NCBI RefSeq assembly: GCF_028657945.1
Contig: NZ_CP059693.1
Span: 868,001-932,000 of the forward strand
Length of the DNA stretch: 64,000 nt
Reading direction: 5' to 3'
Source: Thalassomonas haliotis
Lineage (GTDB): Bacteria > Pseudomonadota > Gammaproteobacteria > Enterobacterales > Alteromonadaceae
Positions within the stretch are counted from its first letter, which is position 1. Every line of letters starts with the position of its first letter. The translations under genes were made by a program, and so were the position numbers. The notes beneath the pieces were generated by a model. The model did not search any database and was not told the origin of the DNA. It worked only from the letters and a program-made list of their open reading frames with translations. Of this stretch, positions 1-9,600 are shown in pieces.

Positions 1-3000
1 GGTTTGGCGCCCGATGCGAGCAGCTGCCTTGCCAGCTGGTTGGCTCTTTGCTCAAGTTGACGGTAGCTTAACTGCTGGCCTTCGAAAATTAACGCGGTAC
101 TGTCCGGGGTTTTCGCGACCTGGGCCTCAAATAAGTCGTAAATACATTTATCGTCAGGATAATCCTGGGCGGTGGCATTTAAGGCAAATAAACTGTGCTG
201 CTCTTTCTCTGGCAATACCGGGTATTGGTTGATGCCGTCGGGGTTATTGTCCGCCAGCAGCTCGCTTAACCGGGTCAGGGCGGTGAGCATATAATCCAAT
301 ATGCGTCCGGCATCAATTTGCGCTTCTACCTGGATATTGACCAGGAAATCCTGGCCGTAATCATCGACCGCAACCGAGAAAGGATAGTTGGTTCTTTCTA
401 TGGGGTCGATAAATTTCAGGTTGGCCAGGGCATGATGGGCACCGTCCTGCTGGCCCTTGCGGGTATGACGATAATTTAATATCGAGGTAAATAACGGCGC
501 ATCGCCATTAATGCCGCTGCAGCTTTGGGCAAAGGGCAGGGAAACCTGTTCGTGCGGCAATAACTGGCGTAAGGCTTCATGTGTCTGCCGTACCAAGTCC
601 TCGGCGCTGTTATTGGCCAGGCTAATGCGCAGCGGCAGGGTATTGATAAACATGCCCATCATGGAGGCGGCTCCTTCGACTCCCTGCAGGCGTCCGGACA
701 TAACGGTACCGAAAACGATATCTTTTTGTCCGCTGCAGGCGGCGATCACCATGGCATAGGCGCTGTGGAACAAGGCCGCCGGACTGATCTTTAAGCGCAG
801 CGCCTGCTCCCTGAGGCGGGCGCTTAAATGCGGGGGCAGTTTTTGCTCCTGTTCGTCGATTTTGCCGCCGTCTCCCTGGACATTTACCAGGTCGAAGGGG
901 GCACAGGTTTCGCTGATATCCCCCAGCTGCTTGCTAAAGAATTCCCGGGCGGCATTATCCGTCTGCTGCTCCTGATGTCTGGCAAAGGCGACAAATTCCC
1001 GGTATTGCACCGGCTCCGGCAGCTGCTCCTGCTGCTCGGCAAAAATAAGCGCCAGTTCCTGCTGAATAATGTCCATGGTGACATGGTCGGAAATCACATG
1101 ATGATCCAGCAGGCGGATCAGATATTCATCGGCCCGGTTGTCGTGGGCAACCGTCAGGCTTAACAGCGGCCCCTGCTCGATATTGACCGCCAGTGCTTGC
1201 TCTTGGTCATAGGCCTTAAAGCGGCTGAGCAGATCTTCGTGTTCATCCCCCGGCAGGGTAATGTGGTTAACCGGCAGCTCGGCGCTGCGGTAAACCACCT
1301 GCACCGGCTGCGGCATGTCGCGCCAGAGTACGGCGGTGCGCAGGGTGTCGTGGCGGGCAATCACCTGGTTCAGGCCCCGGATAAAGCGGTTAAAGCTGTC
1401 CGTACCTGTTATTTTCAGGTAGGCGGGCATCACATAGGGGTCATTTTGCGGATCCATCATATGATGGAACAAGATCCCCTGTTGCAGCGGTGCCAGCGGG
1501 TAAATATCCTGGATATTGACGGCGCCGCCGGGTACTTTGGCAACGACTTTTTCAATGTCTTCCTCGCTTAAATCTATCAGCGGCAGCATTTGCGGGGTGA
1601 TCACACCGCTGTCGGCCGGGATGGCATTTTCCGGTGCGCTAAACCCGGGAGTTTTTTGCGTGCCTGCGGGGGCTATCTGCAGGGCCAGCTCCGCCAGGTT
1701 CGGATGTTTGAATAACTGTCCGGCGGTTAAGCTGATGTCTTTAAGCTGTAAGGCAGTGATCACCTGCATAACCAGCAGGGAGTGACCGCCGAGTTCGAAA
1801 AAGTTATCGTTGCGTCCGAGTGATTCCAGGCCCAGTACTTCCTGCCAAATTTCTGCCAGTATGAGCTCGGTTTCGCTTTGCGGCGCTTCTGATACTTGTC
1901 CGCTGGCGGCTGATGTTATGATGCTTTCTTGCCGGTCACCGTCAAGCTGTATAGGTGATAGCGCCAGCCAGCTGTTATCTGTTTCTTGCTGGTTTACCCG
2001 GTGCAAATAAGTCTCAAGGATAGGGCTTTGCTGCTTAGACATCAGCTGTTCCACCAGCTGCTCCAGCGCAGCTTGGGTATAACTGAGCAGTTGCGCTGCC
2101 GGTACCTGGCTGCTGACTTCTATATTCAGGGTAAATTCCTGGCCGAGATCGTCCACCGACAAGTTACAGGGGTAATTGCTGCGTTCTTTGACTTCAAGAA
2201 TTTGCATATCGTTAAAGGCGGCGCTGTTTTCCACCGACTGGATTTCTCCCGAGTGACGGTAGTTGAGCAGGGCGCTGAATAAAGCCTGCTGCGCCGGCAG
2301 GGCGCTGCATCTTTGTGCCAGTGCCAGTGAAGCCTGTTCATGGGGGAGCAATGCCTGCAGTTGCTCTTGTACCTGCTCCACCAGCGCTTTGGCGCTGAGC
2401 TGGCTGAGCTTGAGCCTAAGCGGCAGGGTATTGATAAACATGCCGAGCATGGCGCCTGCATCTTCTATGTTTTGCATACGGCCCGACATAACGGTGCCAA
2501 AAACAATATCGGCGCGGGCGCTGGTATGGGCGACGGTCAGTGCCCAGGCGGCATGGAATAAGGCTGCCGGAGAAACGGAAAGCTGGCGGGCGCACTGGCG
2601 CAATTGCGCCGATAATGCCGGAGCCAAAGGCTGGCTTAATTCATTAAAACCGGCGCTGTTGTCCTGGATATCGGACAGGGCAAAGGGCGTGGTGGCAAAG
2701 TCGACATCTGCCAGTGTCTTTGTAAAGTAATCCTGGGCCTGGGTGTCGGTATTTTGTGTTAATGCCCGGGCGACAAAGTGCCGGTAGGGTACGGCTTCGG
2801 GTAAAGACTCTGCCTGGCCGTTTAAATATTGCGCCAGTTCCTTGATAATGATCTCAACCCCGACATGGTCGGAAATGATGTGATGCTCAATAAACAATAC
2901 CGCATGTTTATCCGAGTCTTTATCTTTGGCAACCTTGATTTCCAGCAGTGGCGCCAATTCCAAATCCAGGCTGAATACCGTGGTTTGCCGGTAGTGCTTC

Positions 3001-6000
3001 ATGCGGGCGCTGATGTCTCCCCGACCCGGTAATTCCAACCAAGCAACATTGAGTTTGGCCTGGCGGGAAACCACCTGCAGCGGCTGTTTCAGTTTGCGCC
3101 ATTGGATACTGGTGCGTAACGCCGGATGGCGGTTGATCACGAATTGCAGGCCGTCGACAAAGCGGTTAAAGGCCTGGCCATCGGCTAATTCCAGTTGGGC
3201 GGTGACCACGTAAGGATCATTTTGCGGATCCAGCATGTGATGGAACAGGATCCCCTGTTGCAGCGGTGCCAGCGGATAAATATCTTCAATATTGGCATCG
3301 CCATCGGTAATGCGTTGGCTCAGTCCCGTGATTTGCTGCTGATCCAGTTTTACCAGATCCAGCATCTGTGGGATGATTTTTTTACAGCCCAGCGGGATTT
3401 GGCTGGCCGCGGCGGTATCAAAGGCCGGTGTTTGTTTTTGGTTGTTTTCGATGGCAGCAGCGAGATCTGCTAAAGCAGGTGTTTTAAAGATTTGCGTCGC
3501 ATCGGTAATGATGTCCTCACGACGTAGTGCCGCCAAGAGCTGGATCACCAATAAGGAATGGCCGCCGAGATGGAAGAAGTTATCCCGGGAGCCAACTTTT
3601 TCCAGCCCTAAAACCTGCTGCCAACAGGCGGCGAGTTTGAGCTCCAGCGGTGTCGCCGGTGCTATAAAGGTGTTGTCCTGAGTTGCCGTGTTTTTGTCTA
3701 TGGCGGGCAGTGCTTTTTTATCCAGTTTGCCGTTGCCGGTTAGCGGCAGGTATTCGAGCTGTTGGAATACCGAGGGGATCATATAGTCCGCCAGTTGCTG
3801 CGACAGGAAGTGGCGGATATCTTCAAAGGCCAGCTCTTGATCCGCTACCAGATAGGCGACCAGGGCCTTATCGCCCTTGCCGGTATTATAAGTGGTTACT
3901 ACCGCTTGTTTGATGGCGTTATGCTGTTGCAGGACATTCTCAATTTCTGTTACTTCTATCCGGAATCCGCGTATTTTTACCTGATCGTCTATGCGCCCCA
4001 TAAACTCCAGCTGGTTTTCGCTGTTGCAGCGCACCAAGTCGCCGCTGCGGTAGAGGCGATCTGTTTTGCCTTTGTTATCTTCTCTGTTGTTAAAGGGGCA
4101 GGGGATAAAAGACTCACGGGTTAACTTATCCTGGTTTAAATAACCCCGGGCGATACCGCCGCCGCCGATATAAAGTTCGCCTATCGTACCCGGAGCCACT
4201 GGCTGTAAGCTTTCATTTAAGACATAGAGGCGAGTATTGGTATTGGCGTCTCCGATGGGGAAATCATCGTTACCGGCATTCTCTGCCCTGATGGCATAAC
4301 CGCTGGCGGTGACTGTGGCTTCTGTCGGGCCATAGGTATTAATGAGCTGCACTTGTTGGTAGCGGTTAAACCAGCTTTTGACCCGCTCGGCCTGCAGTGC
4401 TTCGCCGCCGACGATAACCAGGCGCAGCGATGCGGGCAAGTGTTCAATCGGGAAAACCGATAACTGGTGCCAGAAGGCGGTAGGTAAACTGACCACGGAA
4501 ATGTCATGCCGGGCGCAAAAGTCATAGAAGTGGCCGGGATCTGAGATACAGAGAGCATCCCTGAGCACCAGGGCGGCGCCGAAGCAGAGGGCGCCAAAAC
4601 ATTCTTCCACGGAAATATCGAAATTGATGGTAGAAAATTGCATTACCTTGTCTTTTGACGAAATCTGGTAGCGCTCCCGGACATTAACAAGAAAGTGGCT
4701 CAGTTGGCCATGCTCAACCATGACACCTTTGGGATTGCCTGTGGTACCTGAGGTATAAATCACATAAGCGAGATCTTCAGGGTTAATGTTCAGGGTAAGC
4801 GGCGGCAGCTCACGGTATTGGGCTAATGTTTGCTCAAAGGCCTGGCTATCCAGGGCAATGCCGCTGTGATGTTCAAACAGGGCATGGCCATTTAAATGTT
4901 CCTGGGTCAGCAGGATGTCAAGGCCGGCATCTTTGACCATATAGTCGAGCCTGGCGAGCGGAAAAGTTGGGTCCAGGGGCACATAGGCGCCGCCGGCCTT
5001 AAGGATCGCCAGCATGGCCACTACCATGTCGACAGAGCGGTCAACAAAAAGCCCGACCAGGGTATCGGCACCAACTTTATGTTCGGTTTTTAGATAATGG
5101 GCCAGGGCATTGCTGCGTGTATCAAGCTGAACATAACTGAGGCGGCCGTTTTCACAAACGACGGCATCAGCATCACCCTGTTTTTCGACCTGCTCGGCAA
5201 AGCGTTGGCAGGCATTGATATCTGCCGGGAGTTGCTTTCCTGCCAGGCATAAGTTGGCCGCCGGTTCTGGTATCACAGCAGCCAGGTTCGCTTGTTGCGG
5301 CTGCTCCAGGGCTATGATGTTGAGTAGTAAAGACTTGAAGTAAGCCAACATTTTTTCGACATCGCCGGCGGCGAAATCGGCTGTGGCATAGGTCAGCTCC
5401 AGCTGTATTTCTTCTGCCGGCAATACCGTCACCGTCAGCGGATAATTGAGGTTTGAGCGGTTTTCTGCGCTTTCTACTTCAAATTCAAGTGCTTCTTGGC
5501 TGAGGCTTTTATACATGTTGGCATTTTCGTAGACAAAAATGCTCTCGAACAGATCCTGGTGTTCTATCTCGCTCCATTGCTGGATTTGCGAGAGAGATAC
5601 CTGTTCGTTTTCACGCATCACCAGGTTGTCCTGCTGCAGTCCCCGAAGCCATTCTCTCAGGTTGTTCTCCGGTTGCAAACGACAACGCAGCGGCAGGGTA
5701 TTGATAAACAGGCCGACGATGGACTCTATGCCCGGCAGCGCCAGTGAACGCCCGGCAACGGTAACGCCAAAGACCAGGTCCTGCCGGTTGCTGTAATAGG
5801 CCAGGGTTTGCGCCCAGGCCCCCTGCAATAAGGTATTGAGGGTGATCTCGAAATCACTGGCGATTTGTACCAGGGAGCTGCTTTGCTCCCGGGTTAAACG
5901 GGTGATGATATCCCGGCTAAGGTCTGCCTGCGGGTCTTTAAATTTGCCTTTCTGGCTGATGCCCAATGAGGTCGGGGCGGTGAATCCCGCTAGTGTTTGC

Positions 6001-6644
6001 TGCCAGAAGTCTTGCTGCGTCTGCGGATCTTGCTGCTCCAGGTAGGCAATATAATCTTCATAACGGGCAGGCTGCTCCAGCTTGAGGACAGTACCTTTCG
6101 TGTAGTGGCGGTAAAAGCTCAGATAATCCGACATAACGATACCAAAGCACCAGGCATCCATCAGGATATGGTGGTAGCTGCGGATAAAGTGATAGCGGTT
6201 GTCCGATAACTTGATCAGGCGTATCAGCATCATAGGTGCCTGATTAAAGGGCAGGCCGGTTTGACGTTCATCGCCAAGCAGTTGTGCTATTTGGTTTTTT
6301 TGCTCCGTTGCTGCTAAATGGCTGAAATCCAGGTATTCAAACGGCAGCTTGGCGGATTTCATGACCACCTGTAGCGGGCGTTGCTGGGTTTCGTGAACGA
6401 AAGCCGTGCGCAATAAAGGATGGCGGTCGACAACGGCTTGCCAGGCTTTTTCAAAGGCCTCAAGGTCCAGGTCATCCATCACCATAACATGCTGGTATTG
6501 TTGCAGATACATGCCGGTACCCGGGTGCATCAGGGTATGAAATAACATGCCTTGCTGTACCGGGGCCAGGGGATAAATGCTCTCGATATTTTTCGATAAT
6601 TGCTTTAGTTGCTTATCTAACGGTTTTGTCAGTTGATTAGTCAT
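1..6644 (-). CDS. Nonribosomal peptide synthetase, partial (C-A-PCP-C-PCP-C-A...)
   Basis: The frame opens at an ATG 10 bases after the preceding NRPS stops and stays open to the left edge, giving about 2,214 visible codons. Domains in order are: C1 (IYPLAPVQQGMLFH near residue 23, HHILMDAW near 158); A1 (YVIYTSGTTGNPKG near 628, LPLTGNGKLDKKAL near 970); PCP1 (LGGHSL near 1025); C2 (about 1118-1538, HHIISDHVG near 1255); PCP2 (LGGHSL near 1620); C3 (HHVISDHVT near 1848); and the start of a second A domain. C1 follows a protein that ends in an epimerisation domain, so a D-donor (DCL) role is expected. The pocket residues of A1 read DIESIGTVTK. The acidic residue at position 239 suggests a basic amino acid, but I do not recognise an exact match. 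C2-PCP2 has no adenylation domain. No thioesterase is visible, because the gene continues beyond the window. Confidence 0.93.
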   Translation of the reverse strand, partial: MTNQLTKPLDKQLKQLSKNIESIYPLAPVQQGMLFHTLMHPGTGMYLQQYQHVMVMDDLDLEAFEKAWQAVVDRHPLLRTAFVHETQQRPLQVVMKSAKLPFEYLDFSHLAATEQKNQIAQLLGDERQTGLPFNQAPMMLIRLIKLSDNRYHFIRSYHHILMDAWCFGIVMSDYLSFYRHYTKGTVLKLEQPARYEDYIAYLEQQDPQTQQDFWQQTLAGFTAPTSLGISQKGKFKDPQADLSRDIITRLTREQSSSLVQIASDFEITLNTLLQGAWAQTLAYYSNRQDLVFGVTVAGRSLALPGIESIVGLFINTLPLRCRLQPENNLREWLRGLQQDNLVMRENEQVSLSQIQQWSEIEHQDLFESIFVYENANMYKSLSQEALEFEVESAENRSNLNYPLTVTVLPAEEIQLELTYATADFAAGDVEKMLAYFKSLLLNIIALEQPQQANLAAVIPEPAANLCLAGKQLPADINACQRFAEQVEKQGDADAVVCENGRLSYVQLDTRSNALAHYLKTEHKVGADTLVGLFVDRSVDMVVAMLAILKAGGAYVPLDPTFPLARLDYMVKDAGLDILLTQEHLNGHALFEHHSGIALDSQAFEQTLAQYRELPPLTLNINPEDLAYVIYTSGTTGNPKGVMVEHGQLSHFLVNVRERYQISSKDKVMQFSTINFDISVEECFGALCFGAALVLRDALCISDPGHFYDFCARHDISVVSLPTAFWHQLSVFPIEHLPASLRLVIVGGEALQAERVKSWFNRYQQVQLINTYGPTEATVTASGYAIRAENAGNDDFPIGDANTNTRLYVLNESLQPVAPGTIGELYIGGGGIARGYLNQDKLTRESFIPCPFNNREDNKGKTDRLYRSGDLVRCNSENQLEFMGRIDDQVKIRGFRIEVTEIENVLQQHNAIKQAVVTTYNTGKGDKALVAYLVADQELAFEDIRHFLSQQLADYMIPSVFQQLEYLPLTGNGKLDKKALPAIDKNTATQDNTFIAPATPLELKLAACWQQVLGLEKVGSRDNFFHLGGHSLLVIQLLAALRREDIITDATQIFKTPALADLAAAIENNQKQTPAFDTAAASQIPLGCKKIIPQMLDLVKLDQQQITGLSQRITDGDANIEDIYPLAPLQQGILFHHMLDPQNDPYVVTAQLELADGQAFNRFVDGLQFVINRHPALRTSIQWRKLKQPLQVVSRQAKLNVAWLELPGRGDISARMKHYRQTTVFSLDLELAPLLEIKVAKDKDSDKHAVLFIEHHIISDHVGVEIIIKELAQYLNGQAESLPEAVPYRHFVARALTQNTDTQAQDYFTKTLADVDFATTPFALSDIQDNSAGFNELSQPLAPALSAQLRQCARQLSVSPAALFHAAWALTVAHTSARADIVFGTVMSGRMQNIEDAGAMLGMFINTLPLRLKLSQLSAKALVEQVQEQLQALLPHEQASLALAQRCSALPAQQALFSALLNYRHSGEIQSVENSAAFNDMQILEVKERSNYPCNLSVDDLGQEFTLNIEVSSQVPAAQLLSYTQAALEQLVEQLMSKQQSPILETYLHRVNQQETDNSWLALSPIQLDGDRQESIITSAASGQVSEAPQSETELILAEIWQEVLGLESLGRNDNFFELGGHSLLVMQVITALQLKDISLTAGQLFKHPNLAELALQIAPAGTQKTPGFSAPENAIPADSGVITPQMLPLIDLSEEDIEKVVAKVPGGAVNIQDIYPLAPLQQGILFHHMMDPQNDPYVMPAYLKITGTDSFNRFIRGLNQVIARHDTLRTAVLWRDMPQPVQVVYRSAELPVNHITLPGDEHEDLLSRFKAYDQEQALAVNIEQGPLLSLTVAHDNRADEYLIRLLDHHVISDHVTMDIIQQELALIFAEQQEQLPEPVQYREFVAFARHQEQQTDNAAREFFSKQLGDISETCAPFDLVNVQGDGGKIDEQEQKLPPHLSARLREQALRLKISPAALFHSAYAMVIAACSGQKDIVFGTVMSGRLQGVEGAASMMGMFINTLPLRISLANNSAEDLVRQTHEALRQLLPHEQVSLPFAQSCSGINGDAPLFTSILNYRHTRKGQQDGAHHALANLKFIDPIERTNYPFSVAVDDYGQDFLVNIQVEAQIDAGRILDYMLTALTRLSELLADNNPDGINQYPVLPEKEQHSLFALNATAQDYPDDKCIYDLFEAQVAKTPDSTALIFEGQQLSYRQLEQRANQLARQLLASGAK

Positions 6645-6654
6645 GGGAATTCGG

Positions 6655-9600
6655 TTAACTCATTAGCTCAGATAGAAGATCGATGAACTGGTTGTCATTG
6701 ATCCCGGCATTGGGGAAATCGGCGGCCGTCGCCCTGCCAACAGCTGGTGCTGAGCAATGACGGATAAGCTCGATCACTTGCTGCTTAAAGGCTTGTGCCA
6801 GCTCCGGGATATCGGCAAACTGTTCGTCGTGGCCGGGATAACACCAGTCAAGATGCAATATGCCCTGGCTGACCACGGCGTTGATATCCAACAGGTGCGG
6901 GCGCTGGTTTTCTGGTGCGCGCATGCCGGGACAGAGCATCTGGCTTAAGCTAAAGCCCTGTTTATCAGATTTATTCTGCTGGCCTAAATAGTTGAAGGAC
7001 ACCAGCGACGACTGGCCCCATTGATGGTCGTTATCGGTTAAGCTCTTACCTGATAAGTTCTTACCCGATAAATAACGCAGCAGGCCGTAGCTCAGCCCTT
7101 TGTCGGGTATATTGCGCAGCTGTTCTTTTATGCTGATAATTGCCTGTTCCGGCTCGTTAGAAGTGGTAAATTTTTGCGGGTAACGGCTGGTGAACCAACC
7201 GGTTGCCCCGGAAAGATCTAAGCCAGTTTCTGCGCTGAGTAAATCGCTTTCCCGGCCATGGCCTTCGAGTTCTATGGTGATCTTATCTTGCTCCAGATAT
7301 TGGCTTAGCACCTGCACCAGGACGGTGAGCAGCAATTCCTGAACCTGACTGTTATAGCTCTGGCAGGCCGTGGTTAACAGCGCCGAAGTCAGGGATTCAT
7401 CCAGGGATAAACTGTAATGGCGGCTGTTGCCATAGGTATTTGCGTCGCTTTTTTCCTGCGCTAAAACATTTTGGCTATCCAGCTGACTTTGCCAGTATTG
7501 CACTAACGTTTCCCGGTTATAAACTTTTGCCTGCTGCTCCAGCGCCTGTTGCCATAAAGCAAAGTCACTGCTTTGCCCTGTAAATTCAGGTGATTGACCT
7601 GAAATTATTTGTTGATAAAGGCTGAATAAATCTTCCAGGATGATTTGCCAGGAAACGGCATCAACAATCAGGTGATGGGCGCTGAGTAGCAGTTGTTTAG
7701 TTGTCGGGAAGTAGACGATACGCAGCAAAGGTGCGCTTTGCAGCTCAAGCTCCCCCTGACAGCGGTTTAATACCGCTTCAGAAGGACTTTCTGATGAAAG
7801 CTTCACTACCTGCTGTGGCCAGCTTTGCTGGTAAGCCTGGTATTTCTGCATCCAGGTATCGCCCGTTTGCTCAAAGGCCAGGCTCAGGCTTGGGTGGCGT
7901 TGCAATACCAGGGCCGTAGCTTGCCTTAAGGCATCAAGTGCCATTTCCTGCTGGCAATCAAGTAATAATGCCTGGTTCCAGTGTTGGGGTTTTTCCAGTG
8001 CCTGTTCAAAGAACCAGTGCTGGATCGGGGTTAAGGCAAAGGCTTTTTCTTGTGTCGGCTTTGCTAAGGCTTTGTCACTTGTCTGCTGCGTATCCGGCAG
8101 CTGGGCGGCGAGGGCGGCGATGGTCTTATGTTTAAAAATATCTTTAGGCAGGATATTAATACCGGCTTTTCTGGCGCCGGCCACCACTTGCAGGCTTAAA
8201 ATCGAATCGCCGCCGCTGGCGAAGAAATCATGCTTGACGCCGAAGTCTTCTCTGCCCAGCACTTGTCTGACGATAGTGAGCAAGGCCTGTTCGTTTTGGC
8301 TAAGGGCTTGGGGTTTTGCCCGGGGGGCAGCAAGCTGTGCCAGGGCAGAGATGGTTTTATGCTGGAAGATCTGTTGCGGCGTTAATTTGATGCCTGCTTT
8401 TCGGGCCTTGGCGATCACCTGCAATCCCAGGATGGAGTCCCCTCCCAGGCTAAAGAAGTTATCGTCAAGGGCGATATCCTGCTGTCCCAGCAGCTCTTGC
8501 CAGATGGCCAGCAATGTCAGCTCGGTTTCGCTGGCATGGTTATGCTCTTGCTGGTTTTGTGCTTTTTCTTCGTTATCTGATGTTGCCTCCGGGGCCGGTA
8601 ATTGTTGGCGGTTGACTTTACCGTTGGCCAGGCGCGGCAACTCGGGCATGGCTTGCCATAAGCTCGGCACCATATGGGCTGGCAATTCGCCGGTCATCAG
8701 TTGATGTACGCTTGCTATTTTTGCCGTTTCGGCGATGAGATAGGCCACCAGGCGGTTTTTACCGTTTTGCTCCGGCTTATTGACGACAACAGCATCCTGA
8801 ATATGCTGTTGTAACCAGTGTTCGACTTCACCCGGTTCGACCCGGTAGCCGCGAATTTTTACCTGGAAATCCGTGCGGCCCAGGTAATAGATGGCCTGGT
8901 CGCGCTGTACTACGGCATCGCCGGTGCGGTACCAGGTTTGTCCCTGATATTGATAAAAATTTTCGGCGGTTTGCCCGGCAAGGTTGAGATAACCCTGGCT
9001 GACCGTGGGTCCGGCAATATGCAGCTCACCCGGTAACCCTTGGGCGACGGTAAAACCACAAGTATCGACTACCCTAAGGTTAACATTGGCTAAGGGCTGC
9101 CCCAGGGCCACTTGCTGGCAGTTTTGCGGATTTATTTTATTAACCAGTACCCCTATGGTGGTTTCTGTCGGGCCGTAATGGTTGTATAGCGCCAGTTCAG
9201 GTTTTAGCTGGTGAATTTTCTCCACCAGCTGGGGCGGGAAAGCTTCGCCGCCGCAAATCAGCGCCTGGCGCGGCAGCAAGGCGTTATTTTCACTGGCCAG
9301 CAGCAGGCCGTTGAGGTGAGACGGCACTATTTTTAAACAGTCCAGCGGGCGGGTGTTTAGCTCCAGGAGCAGGGCCTGGGTATCCAGCGCCAGGGATTCT
9401 GCCAGCAGCCTTAAGGTGCGTCCGCTGAGTAAGGCGCCAAACAGGGCGGTATAACCCAGGTCGGCGCTGTGGGCCGACAGGCTGGCCATGCTGGCATCCT
9501 GGCTTAAATCCAGCTCTTTGATGAGACCATTGACATAATACACCAGGTTTTGCTGGCTGACGGATACCCCTTTGGGCTGGCCGGTAGAGCCTGAGGTATA

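Noticed and set aside
2263-2730. 155-codon forward frame opposite the second NRPS
   Set aside because: It is a shadow of the C2 condensation domain encoded on the minus strand.
8072-8704. 210-codon forward frame inside the NRPS gene
   Set aside because: It lies antisense to the PCP/E region of an unbroken synthetase frame, and its Ser/Cys/Arg-rich composition is typical of a shadow frame.
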